This document shows, piece after piece, positions 1 through 7,165 of a stretch of 43,065 nucleotides of DNA. Numbering within the stretch: position 1 is the first letter of the stretch; each line of letters begins with the position of its first letter. The notes under the pieces are model-generated. The model searched no databases, was not told the origin of the DNA, and worked only from the letters and a program-made list of their open reading frames with translations. The DNA lies in contig JAJTXZ010000038.1 of the NCBI GenBank assembly GCA_021463195.1, positions 1 through 43,065 on the forward strand, read 5' to 3'. A program made the position numbers and the translations under genes. The DNA comes from Anaerolineae bacterium (GTDB lineage: Bacteria; Chloroflexota; Anaerolineae; UBA4142; SHND01).

Positions 1-1230
1 CCCCCCCGCATTGATTTGCGCACATTGCCGCCGCTTTTATCCACCGGCGACGCGGGTTCATTCGCCAAATACACCCTCCAAGAGCGCGACCCGCGCATTC
101 TGGCGGATTTGGAAGCGGCGCCGCGTTTTTCGCCCGATCTAAAACGCGGTCTCGCTAAATTGCGCGTGGAACTGACCGACGGCGCGATTCAGCCGTTGCG
201 CGAAGACGCGCCCGATGTGGATTTTTGGCGGCAGCTCGCCAAACCGCACATTGGCAAAAGTTGGCTCGACGTGCCGTGGTATTGGGCGGAAACCTATTTT
301 TATCGCCGCATTTTGGAAATCACGCGCTATTTTCAGCCCGGCGCATGGCACGAGCGGGACCCGTTCGCGCATCTCAAAGACGCCGAATTGCAGCCGGAAG
401 CGGCGCCCGAGCGCGTCCGCGCGTTATTGGCAATGCTGAATGAGGATGAACCGCGCGCGCAGGCGGAAGCGTTTGAATTGTTTTTGCGCGGCGCGTTGTG
501 GGGCAATCGCGTAGATTTATCGTACAACGTGGAGCGTTTGCTCGGGGGCGCCGCGGGGTTGTCTGATGAGCGCGAAAATTTAGTGGCGGATGATGTCGCG
601 CGCGCGCAAGCTTTTTTGCGCGCGCGTCGTGTGCGCCAACTCGTCTATATCGCGGACAATGCCGGCGTGGAACTCGCGCTCGATTTGGCGACGATTGATT
701 TTTTGCTGCGCGAACGCGCGGCTGACGCGCGTCCGTATGCGGAACAAATTACGCTGCATCTGAAACCCCAACCGTTTTACGTTTCGGATGCGATGCCGCA
801 AGATGTGTGGCGCACGCTTGACGCGTTTGAACGGGCGAACGCGGTCACGCGCGCGTTGGCGCAGCGGCTGCGCGCAGCTTTAAAAGCGAAACGCTTGACG
901 CTGCGGACGCATTGGTTTTATCCGACGCCGCTGCATTATTTTGAATTGCCGGATGATTTATGGCAGCTGCTGCGCGCGGCGGATTTCGCGATTCTCAAGG
1001 GCGATGTAAATTATCGGCGCGCGGTCGGCGACGCGCATTGGAATCCGACGCTGCGCTTTGAATATCCGACGCGTTATTTTCCCGCGCCGTTCGTGGTTTT
1101 ACGCACATTGAAATCGGATGCGATTGTGGGTTTGCGCGCCGAACAGGTGAGCGCATTAAATCAAACCGATCGCGCGTGGCGCGTGAATGGCAAACGCGGC
1201 GTGGCGCAGGCGAATTTGGAAATCAGCTAG
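1..1230 (+). CDS. DUF89 / ARMT1-like metal-dependent phosphatase (5' partial)
   Basis: The reading frame is open to the left edge, so the true start lies outside the window; the TTG at 16 is only the first in-frame initiator-like codon. The visible protein of about 409 residues matches the DUF89 family, whose members (human ARMT1, plant and yeast damage-control phosphatases) are Mn/Ni-dependent hydrolases of reactive or damaged phosphometabolites. Diagnostic stretches are GDAGSFAKYT near the N-terminus, DVPWYWAETYFYRR around residues 86-99, the metal/phosphate signature ADNAGVEL in the middle, and KGDVNYRRAVGD near the C-terminus. No signal peptide is visible, so it is probably cytosolic. A DUF2207 membrane-protein gene follows 20 bp downstream on the same strand. 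The family call is firm; the substrate is unknown. Confidence 0.85.
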   Translation, partial: PPRIDLRTLPPLLSTGDAGSFAKYTLQERDPRILADLEAAPRFSPDLKRGLAKLRVELTDGAIQPLREDAPDVDFWRQLAKPHIGKSWLDVPWYWAETYFYRRILEITRYFQPGAWHERDPFAHLKDAELQPEAAPERVRALLAMLNEDEPRAQAEAFELFLRGALWGNRVDLSYNVERLLGGAAGLSDERENLVADDVARAQAFLRARRVRQLVYIADNAGVELALDLATIDFLLRERAADARPYAEQITLHLKPQPFYVSDAMPQDVWRTLDAFERANAVTRALAQRLRAALKAKRLTLRTHWFYPTPLHYFELPDDLWQLLRAADFAILKGDVNYRRAVGDAHWNPTLRFEYPTRYFPAPFVVLRTLKSDAIVGLRAEQVSALNQTDRAWRVNGKRGVAQANLEIS

Positions 1231-1250
1231 CAGTGGACAATGAGCGAACT

Positions 1251-3284
1251 ATGAAACGATTTGCGGTTGGCTTGGCATTGCTCTTGATGTTGTGCGCGCT
1301 AGCTTGGTCTGACGCGCGCGCGCAGTCCAAGTCAGTGGTCGTCGAGCGGCGTGATGGCGAGATGATTTTGCGCGCCGACGGCACGGTGCAAGTGGTCGAA
1401 ACGTGGGTGGTCAATTTTCAAGGCGGACCATTTCGCTTTGCGTTTCGCGCGATTCCGCTCAAGCGCATTTCGTCGCTGCAATTTCAAGGGGTGGGCGAAA
1501 GCGGCGACGCGTATACGCGCGCGAATGACGAGCGCCCCAACACGTATCGCGTGGACATGGACGGTAATCGCCGCGTTCTCTATTGGTATTTTGAACCGAC
1601 GACAAACGCGACGCGCGTGTTTGAATTGCGTTATACGCTATATGACGCGCTGCGAATTTACGACGGCGGCGATCAATTTTGGTGGAAGTTTATCGAAGCC
1701 GAGCGCGGGTATCCGATTGAAGCGTCGCGCGTGACCGTTCGTTTGCCGGCGGAATTTCCGCCCGCCGAAATTTTGGCGACGACGTACGAAAATGGAGACG
1801 AAACTGGCGGCGCGCAAGTATTGAACGGCGGCGTCGTCGAATTTACCGGCGGGCCGTTCGCCGACGATGTGGAATGGGAGATTCGCGCGCAGTTTCCGCA
1901 CGGCGCGGTCACGCAAGCGGCGCAACCTTGGCAAAAAACCGATGATGCCATTCACGCGCAACAAGAGCTTGCCGCGCAGCGCATGGAACGTTTTTCGTTC
2001 TTTGCGTGGCTGACGACGTGGATCGTTTTGATTGGCGGAAGTTTGGGTTTGTTGGGATTGTGGTTTGTGGGTGGACGCGATGCGGTGATTGCGCTGCCTG
2101 CGGAGTTTTTGAACGCGCCGCCGAGCGCGTCGCCCGGCACGGGGACTGTTTTGACGCCCGCGCTGGCAGGCACATTGATTGACGAGGAGGCGAATGTGCG
2201 CGATGTACTGGCGACGTTGATTGATTGGGCGCAGCGCGGCATTATCACAATCCGCGCGCTGCCGCAAGGCGCGAAAACCGCAGACCCGAACGATGATTAC
2301 ACGTTTGAAAAAATCAACGACGCGCCGCCGTTGGCGCACGTATACGAACGCGAATTGATGCAGAATCTGTTCAAGGGCGAAACGCGTCGCAGTATGCTTT
2401 CCATTCGTCACGGTTTCACCGCGTCGCTGGACAGCATGTTTGACAGTTTATACAACGAGCTGCGCGCGGACGGCTATTGGAATGCGCGACCTGATCGTGT
2501 GCGCGGGCAGTATCGGCGTTTCGCGTGGCTGCTCTTGGTCTTGGTGTGTCCCGTCGCGTTTTTATTTCAAATTCTCGCGTCCGTCCTCGTGGGCAAGGAA
2601 TTATTTTTCTCAATGGCGGCGCTGGCGCCGTGGTTCGCGCTCGGCGCGATTTTGATGGCGTTATTGTATCTATCGCGCTATCTGCCGCGCAAAACGCGCG
2701 CGGGCGCGGAAGCGACCGCGCAGTGGAACGCGTTTCGGCGATATTTAGAGAACATTGAAAAATACACGAACGTCGCGGCGGCGCAAGATCAATTTGAAAA
2801 ATATTTGCCGTATGCGGTCGCGTTCGGTATTGATAAAACGTGGGTGGAGAAATTCGCGGCGGTCGAGACGCCCGCGCCGACGTGGTACATTGCGTCGGCG
2901 ACGGGACGCGCCCCAAGCGCAACGCGTTCGCCTTCTCGACCATCGTCCGCCGACAGTTCTCCCGTTTCATCCGGCGCGGGTACGGTTTCTGGCGGCGGTG
3001 GCGGACCTGTATCGAGCGCGAGCGCGCCGTCGCTGGACAGCGCGGCGCGCGGCGCGTTCACTTCGCTCAACAGCGTGAGCGCGAGTTTCTTTTCGATGTT
3101 GAATACGACGGCTTTGACATTTACGCAGACGAGTTCTTCCGCCGCGCCGAGCAGCGGCAGCTTTCGTTCGAGCGGCAGCCAGAGTAGTTGGGGTAGCAGC
3201 TCGCGTTCAAGCGGCAGCAGTTTTTCCGGCGGAGGCAGTCGCGGCGGCGGCGGGGGAGGCGGCGGCAGCAGCGGTTTTGGATAA
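1251..3284 (+). CDS. DUF2207-domain membrane protein with Gly/Ser-rich tail
   Basis: A 677-residue protein. I chose the ATG at 1251 because it gives a clean signal peptide (MKRFAVGLALLLMLCALAWSDARAQ); upstream in-frame codons overlap the previous gene. The N-terminal half is the extracytoplasmic beta-rich DUF2207 domain. A transmembrane helix (AWLTTWIVLIGGSLGLLGLW) sits near residue 255. A cytoplasmic segment follows, then a pair of transmembrane helices around residues 425-480. The tail is low-complexity and Ser/Gly-rich, ending in a glycine run and SGFG, which is typical of the family. Function is unknown; these proteins are membrane-anchored and common in Gram-positive bacteria and Chloroflexota. 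No strong ribosome binding site is visible. It may be cotranscribed with the DUF89 gene. Confidence 0.85.
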   Translation: MKRFAVGLALLLMLCALAWSDARAQSKSVVVERRDGEMILRADGTVQVVETWVVNFQGGPFRFAFRAIPLKRISSLQFQGVGESGDAYTRANDERPNTYRVDMDGNRRVLYWYFEPTTNATRVFELRYTLYDALRIYDGGDQFWWKFIEAERGYPIEASRVTVRLPAEFPPAEILATTYENGDETGGAQVLNGGVVEFTGGPFADDVEWEIRAQFPHGAVTQAAQPWQKTDDAIHAQQELAAQRMERFSFFAWLTTWIVLIGGSLGLLGLWFVGGRDAVIALPAEFLNAPPSASPGTGTVLTPALAGTLIDEEANVRDVLATLIDWAQRGIITIRALPQGAKTADPNDDYTFEKINDAPPLAHVYERELMQNLFKGETRRSMLSIRHGFTASLDSMFDSLYNELRADGYWNARPDRVRGQYRRFAWLLLVLVCPVAFLFQILASVLVGKELFFSMAALAPWFALGAILMALLYLSRYLPRKTRAGAEATAQWNAFRRYLENIEKYTNVAAAQDQFEKYLPYAVAFGIDKTWVEKFAAVETPAPTWYIASATGRAPSATRSPSRPSSADSSPVSSGAGTVSGGGGGPVSSASAPSLDSAARGAFTSLNSVSASFFSMLNTTALTFTQTSSSAAPSSGSFRSSGSQSSWGSSSRSSGSSFSGGGSRGGGGGGGGSSGFG

Positions 3285-3325
3285 AAATTCTTGCGACGGC
3301 TAAATACAACAGGACTTGCGCCAAG

Positions 3326-3535
3326 TGTCATTTCGAGATGGTCAGCCCGCAGGGGCTGTGTGAGCAGAGAACTGTCACATCGAGCGGAGCGAGATGCCTC
3401 AGTCCCTTCGACATGACAAGTTCTGTGCAGTCGTTTCCTCAATTCTTCGGGACATGCTTTGCGAGAAATCTCAATGGGAAAGCGCGAGATTTCTCACAGA
3501 GTTCACCCCGAAGGATTGAGGGGTTCGAAATGACA
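3326..3535. repeat. 210-bp inverted-repeat element (MITE/REP-like) in the 440-bp gap before prfB
   Basis: This fills much of the only gene-free stretch longer than 300 bp (3285-3724). The ends are a perfect 11-bp inverted repeat: TGTCATTTCGA at 3326-3336 and TCGAAATGACA at 3525-3535. Nested inside are further inverted pairs: GAACTGTCA (3369 region) with TGACAAGTTC (3415 region), and GAGAAATCTC with GAGATTTCTC around 3459-3496. The motif CATTTCGA with GAGCGGAGCGAG and GAGAAATCTC recalls dispersed intergenic repeats in many environmental bacterial genomes. No open reading frame is convincing. A clear target duplication is not visible. The remainder of the gap (3592-3724) shows nothing recognisable. 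Confidence 0.6.
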
Positions 3536-3554
3536 AGCGAAAGTTCTATACAAT

Positions 3555-3592
3555 AAAAAAATCTCGAACCGCCGAGTTCGGGATTTTTTTAT
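3555..3592. terminator. Bidirectional rho-independent terminator
   Basis: The arms AATCTCGAAC (3561-3570) and GTTCGGGATT (3577-3586) form a hairpin, flanked by an A-run on the left and a T-run on the right. It lies between the + strand DUF2207 gene and the - strand prfB gene and could serve both. Confidence 0.65.
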
Positions 3593-3724
3593 CGTGGAAA
3601 TTTATTTTTGTCGGAGCGGCTTTTGATTTCAGCGAAAAATATCCGACGCGTTTATTTAACGCGCGCAAAATAAAACGCCCGCGACAATTTATTTTGCCGC
3701 AGACGTTCGTATCGTCACGCGCGA

Positions 3725-4820
3725 TTAGCTGACCTGTGATTTTAAATATGCTTCGATCAAAGAGTCGAGGTCGCCATCCAATACGAGGTCGGTGCGCGCC
3801 GTTTCATACTCGCTGCGATTGTCCTTGACCATTTGGTACGGATGCAGCACGTACGAACGAATCGCGTTGCCCCAGCCCGCTTCGACATGCTTGCCTTTGA
3901 TGCGCGCGCGTTCGGCTTCTTGTTCCTCGATTTTCTTTTCCACCAAACGCCCGCGTAACACTTTCCACGCGTTCTCTTTGTTTTGCAACTGCGAACGTTC
4001 GTTTTGACAAGTGACGACGATGCCCGTTGGAACATGCGTCAAGCGGACTGCCGTCGCGACCTTTTGCACATTTTGACCGCCGTGTCCCGACGCGTGATAA
4101 ATGTCCACGCGTACATCGTCGGGAGCGATTTCGATTTCGCCATCGTCTTCGAGTTCGGGTATCACCTCGACCAACGCAAAGGAAGTGTGCCGGCGATTGT
4201 TGGCATCGAACGGCGAAAGACGCACGAGACGATGCACGCCGCGTTCCGCTTTCAAACGTCCGTACGCCAATTCGCCAGCCACTTGAACGGTCACGCTTTT
4301 GATGCCCGCCTCTTCGCCTTCGGTCTCTTCCAAGATTTCGGTTTTGTAACCGTGCGATTCTGCCCAACGCAAATACATGCGTAAAAGCATCTGCGCCCAA
4401 TCTTGCGCTTCGGTGCCGCCCGCGCCCGCATGAATCGAAAACGCCGCGTTGTTGTGGTCGTACGGTTCGGAAAACAATAACGCGAGTTCAAGCGCGTTCA
4501 ATTCTTTTTCGAGCGCGGACGTTTCTTCTGCGACTTGGAGAATCGTGTCGTTATCGTTTTCTTCGACCGCGAGTTCGAGCAAATCGTTCGCGTCGCGCAA
4601 GCGCGCTTGCAAATCTTTCCACCGCGTCATATCGGCTTGGCGCGCGGTGAGGTCTTTCATTATCTTTTGCGCGTTTTGCGTGTCATTCCAAAAATCGGGC
4701 GCGCTCGATTTTTCTTCCAGCGCGGCAATTTGTTTTTCTTTGCCCGGCAGGTCAAAGACGCTCCAACAACGTAGCGAGGCGCGCGTTCATTTCGTTCAAG
4801 CGTGATTTTAAATCTTCCAT
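3725..4820 (-). CDS. prfB: Peptide chain release factor 2 with programmed +1 frameshift
   Basis: RF2 recognises UGA/UAA stop codons and triggers peptidyl-tRNA hydrolysis. The start is the ATG at 4820-4818 (MEDLKSRLNEMNARL). Codon 23 is an in-frame TGA (4754-4752) in the classic slippery context CTT TGA C, preceded by an SD-like GGAG three bases before CTT. A +1 shift joins it to the long frame and gives about 364 residues, the usual RF2 length. The stop-codon-discriminating SPF tripeptide falls near residues 202-204 and the catalytic GGQ near 247-249, matching E. coli RF2 closely. A naive start at 4660 would drop the N-terminal domain. It lies downstream of ftsY on the same strand, separated by an AT-rich hairpin. 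Confidence 0.96.
4751..4764 (-). promoter_or_regulatory. prfB autoregulatory frameshift site
   Basis: Read on the minus strand the sequence is GGAG-CGT-CTT-TGA-C. The internal SD-like GGAG, the slippery CTT and the weak stop context TGAC match the established RF2 autoregulation signal: low RF2 favours the +1 shift and so more RF2. Confidence 0.9.
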
Positions 4821-4832
4821 GAGAGCTTGGTG

Positions 4833-4877
4833 GTTTGAAATCCAAAAAATTTCCAGGAAATTTTTTGGATTTCAAAC
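4833..4877 (-). terminator. Perfect 20-bp AT-rich hairpin between ftsY and prfB
   Basis: The arms 4833-4852 and 4858-4877 are perfectly complementary with a 5-nt loop (CCAGG). The hairpin begins directly after the ftsY stop codon and ends 12 nt before the prfB ATG. It is AT-rich with T/A tracts inside the stem rather than a GC stem plus T-tail, so it may be a processing or attenuation element, or a weak terminator, rather than a canonical one. Confidence 0.5.
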
Positions 4878-4878
4878 T

Positions 4879-5817
4879 TTATCCTTCAAACAAATCTTGC
4901 ACAAATTCCTCGGCGTCAAATTCCGCGAAATCGTCAATCTTTTCGCCGGTGCCGATATATTTAATGGGCAGTTTCAATTCTTTGGCAATCGCGAAAACGA
5001 TGCCGCCTTTCGCGGTGCCATCCAATTTTGCCAAAACAATTCCGGTGAGCGGCGCCGCTTTTTGAAATTCGCGCGCTTGGTTCAGCCCATTTTGACCCGT
5101 CACCGCGTCCAACACGAGCAGCGTTTCGTGCGGCGCGGTCGGGTCGCCCTTTTGCAGCACGCGCGCGATTTTTTCCAATTCCTTCATCAAATTCGTTTTC
5201 GATTGCAAACGGCCCGCCGTGTCAATGATCAATACGTCAGCGTTGTTCGCCACCGCCGATTGATACGCGTCGAACGCGACCGCCCCGGGGTCCGCGCCCT
5301 GTTGATGCGCGACGACATTCACCTTGACGCGCTCGCCCCACACTTGCAGCTGTTCAATCGCCGCCGCGCGAAAGGTGTCGCCCGCCGCGAGCAGCACGCG
5401 CTTATTTTGGTCGCGAAAATATTTGGCGAGTTTGCCGATGCTGGTTGTCTTGCCCGCGCCGTTCACGCCGACCATCAGAATGACATGCGGTTTGGCTTGC
5501 CAGACCCCGCGCGTGGGCGCGGTCTGATTCGCGTCGTTCAACGCCTTGGCTAATTCAGTCTTTAATAATCCTTCGATTTTTTTAGGGCTGACGATACGTT
5601 CGGCGTCCGCGCGCGCGCGTAAATCGTCCACGACCTGCATTGTCGCTTCGCCGCCAAAATCGGCTTGAATCAAAGTGTCTTCCAAACCGACCCAAAACTC
5701 GGGCGTGATTTCATTGTCGAGCCAGATGAGGTTTTGCAGCTTGGTCTTGAGCGACTCGCGGGTCTTGGTCAACCCCTCTTTGGTTTTTTCCTTGTCGCGT
5801 TTGAGAAAATTAAACAA
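4879..5817 (-). CDS. ftsY: Signal recognition particle receptor FtsY
   Basis: A 312-residue SRP-receptor GTPase that docks SRP-bound ribosomes at the inner membrane for cotranslational insertion. The N-terminal helical N domain is short and lacks the long acidic A domain of E. coli FtsY. The G domain shows the P-loop GVNGAGKT (117-124), GDTFRAAAIEQL (147-158), DTAGR (199-203) and the KLDGTAKGG motif near 275. The start codon is TTG (5817-5815) with GGAG about 9 nt upstream, giving MFNFLKRDKEK. It is probably cotranscribed with prfB. A -10-like TATAAT lies about 40 bp upstream. Confidence 0.95.
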   Translation of the reverse strand: MFNFLKRDKEKTKEGLTKTRESLKTKLQNLIWLDNEITPEFWVGLEDTLIQADFGGEATMQVVDDLRARADAERIVSPKKIEGLLKTELAKALNDANQTAPTRGVWQAKPHVILMVGVNGAGKTTSIGKLAKYFRDQNKRVLLAAGDTFRAAAIEQLQVWGERVKVNVVAHQQGADPGAVAFDAYQSAVANNADVLIIDTAGRLQSKTNLMKELEKIARVLQKGDPTAPHETLLVLDAVTGQNGLNQAREFQKAAPLTGIVLAKLDGTAKGGIVFAIAKELKLPIKYIGTGEKIDDFAEFDAEEFVQDLFEG

Positions 5818-5857
5818 GCGTGTGACTCCGTTCGATGATTGCGCGCGCAGCGACCAA

Positions 5858-5863
5858 ATTATA
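5858..5863 (-). promoter_or_regulatory. Putative ftsY -10 element
   Basis: On the minus strand a consensus TATAAT lies 40 bp before the ftsY TTG start and just downstream of the preceding gene's terminator. No good -35 hexamer is visible at 16-18 bp spacing. Confidence 0.35.
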
Positions 5864-5885
5864 CAAGCAGTCGGTTATTTCCAAA

Positions 5886-5916
5886 ATAAAAAACGGACAG
5901 GTTTGCGCCTGCCCGT
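5886..5916 (-). terminator. Rho-independent terminator of the SPFH gene
   Basis: On the minus strand the stem ACGGGCAGG/CCTGTCCGT (one G-U pair) with loop CGCAAA is followed by TTTTTTATTTT. It sits between the SPFH stop and the ftsY promoter. Confidence 0.85.
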
Positions 5917-5939
5917 TTTTTTATCGGACGCGGAATTTT

Positions 5940-6932
5940 CTAATTGCCCGTTTGCGAGAGACCGGTGCCGGCGCCGCTCGGCGGTTCGGATTCGGAAGGC
6001 GGCAGTTGGACAGTGCCGCTGGAATTGGCGACCTGAACCATACTCGCGTCCATTGGCTCTTCGCTGCTCGCTTGCTGAATAAATTCGGTCAAGCCTTGCA
6101 CGAGATTGGTGAATTCCATCGGGAAAATATATTTGGTCGAAGGACTCGCGCCGAGCTGTTTCAACGTGTCCATGTATTGCAAAGACAACGTTTTGGAATC
6201 AATGTTGCGCGCGACATTGAAAATGGTTTGGAGCGCGAGCGAGTACCCTTCCGCTTGCAAGATGCGCGCTTGGCGTTCGCCTTCACTGCGGAGAATGACC
6301 GCTTGCTTGTCGCCGTCCGCAACCGTGATGGCGGCTTGGCGTTTGCCGTCCGCTTCGGTGACCACCGCGCGGCGCGTGCGTTCGGCGGACATTTGCCGCG
6401 TCATCGCTTCTTGAATATCGCGCGGCGGGATAATTTCACGAATTTCGACCGCCGTCACTTTGACGCCCCAGCGTTCGGTGACTTCATCCAATTTGGTGCG
6501 CAGCACCGTATTGATATGTTCGCGTTGCGCTAGCACATCATCCAAAATAATATCGCCAATCACGGCGCGCAGCGTTGTCGTCGCAATGCCTTGCGACGCG
6601 CCCGCGAAATTGCCGACTTGGACGACGGACGAAACGGCGTCCACCACTTTGGAATAAATCAAAAAATCAACGCTGATGGTGACATTATCTTTGGTGATAC
6701 ACGTTTGATGCGGAATTTCTTGAAATTGTTCGCGCAAATCCACTTTGACCGGTTGGTCCGCAATCGGAAAAAGAAAAACAATGCCCGGCCCTTTGCTGCC
6801 AATCGCTTTGCCGAGCCGAAAGACCACTAACCGCTCGTACTCGCGCACCACGCGAATCGCGCTCAAAACGAGCACGAGCAATACAATTAAAATGAAAACG
6901 AGACAAATTAGACTTACAAGGGCGCTTTGCAT
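5940..6932 (-). CDS. SPFH/band-7 (stomatin/QmcA-like) membrane protein
   Basis: A 330-residue protein with one N-terminal transmembrane helix (about residues 5-27) followed by the SPFH/PHB domain (VVREYERLVVFRLGKAIGSKGPG, then VDLREQFQEIP and TKDNVTISVDFLIYSKV). A long charged, Ala-rich helical region (MSAERTRRAVVTEADGKRQAAI) follows, typical of stomatin/QmcA oligomers. Family members form membrane microdomain scaffolds and often act with NfeD proteins or FtsH-type proteases; no NfeD gene is adjacent here. The ATG at 6932 has AAGGAG 6 nt upstream. The C-terminal tail is Pro/Ser/Gly-rich and probably disordered. It appears monocistronic between its own promoter region and terminator. Confidence 0.92.
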   Translation of the reverse strand: MQSALVSLICLVFILIVLLVLVLSAIRVVREYERLVVFRLGKAIGSKGPGIVFLFPIADQPVKVDLREQFQEIPHQTCITKDNVTISVDFLIYSKVVDAVSSVVQVGNFAGASQGIATTTLRAVIGDIILDDVLAQREHINTVLRTKLDEVTERWGVKVTAVEIREIIPPRDIQEAMTRQMSAERTRRAVVTEADGKRQAAITVADGDKQAVILRSEGERQARILQAEGYSLALQTIFNVARNIDSKTLSLQYMDTLKQLGASPSTKYIFPMEFTNLVQGLTEFIQQASSEEPMDASMVQVANSSGTVQLPPSESEPPSGAGTGLSQTGN

Positions 6933-6982
6933 GGACGACTCCTTTTTCGATTTGAATGGTTTGCTCCAAATCGCGCGCCGTC

Positions 6983-6988
6983 ATTATA
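6983..6988 (-). promoter_or_regulatory. Putative SPFH-gene -10 element
   Basis: On the minus strand a perfect TATAAT lies 51 bp before the SPFH ATG. The -35 position at 17-bp spacing now falls inside the end of the inserted 94-bp element (TCACCA), a poor hexamer, so the insertion may have changed this promoter. Confidence 0.45.
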
Positions 6989-6997
6989 ACACAAGGG

Positions 6998-7105
6998 TTG
7001 ACCCCTGGTGATTACACGAATTTTCAGACCCCAAGAGTTTTCGAAAACCCTTGGGGTCTGAAAGTCTGCTACGTTTTCGAGATGCCAGTAATCACCAGTT
7101 GACCC
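6998..7105. mobile_element. 94-bp MITE-like element, copy 1, with 7-bp target duplication
   Basis: The element spans 7005-7098. It begins CTGGTGATTAC and ends GTAATCACCAG, a perfect 11-bp terminal inverted repeat that extends imperfectly to about 20 bp. It is flanked by the direct repeat TTGACCC (6998-7004 and 7099-7105), the expected target-site duplication. An internal hairpin of 17-bp arms (CAGACCCCAAG... and ...CTTGGGGTCTG, one mismatch) fills the left half. A second copy of identical length lies at 42729-42822. There is no coding capacity, so it would be mobilised in trans. Confidence 0.85.
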
Positions 7106-7127
7106 GCACGCGCGGCAATGTTAGAAT
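7099..7127 (+). promoter_or_regulatory. Promoter of the M20 peptidase gene
   Basis: TTGACC (7099-7104), a 17-bp spacer and TAGAAT (7122-7127) form a good sigma-70 type promoter 38 bp upstream of the ATG. The -35 hexamer lies within the right-hand target duplication of the MITE, so the insertion preserved it exactly. Confidence 0.65.
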
Positions 7128-7165
7128 CTCGCGCGTGCGCGTTAAATCTATCACAAGGAATTAGC

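Noticed and set aside
1638-2411. A 257-codon minus-strand frame in the DUF2207 gene
   Set aside because: Arg-rich shadow with no start signal, opposite a gene with signal peptide and domain match.
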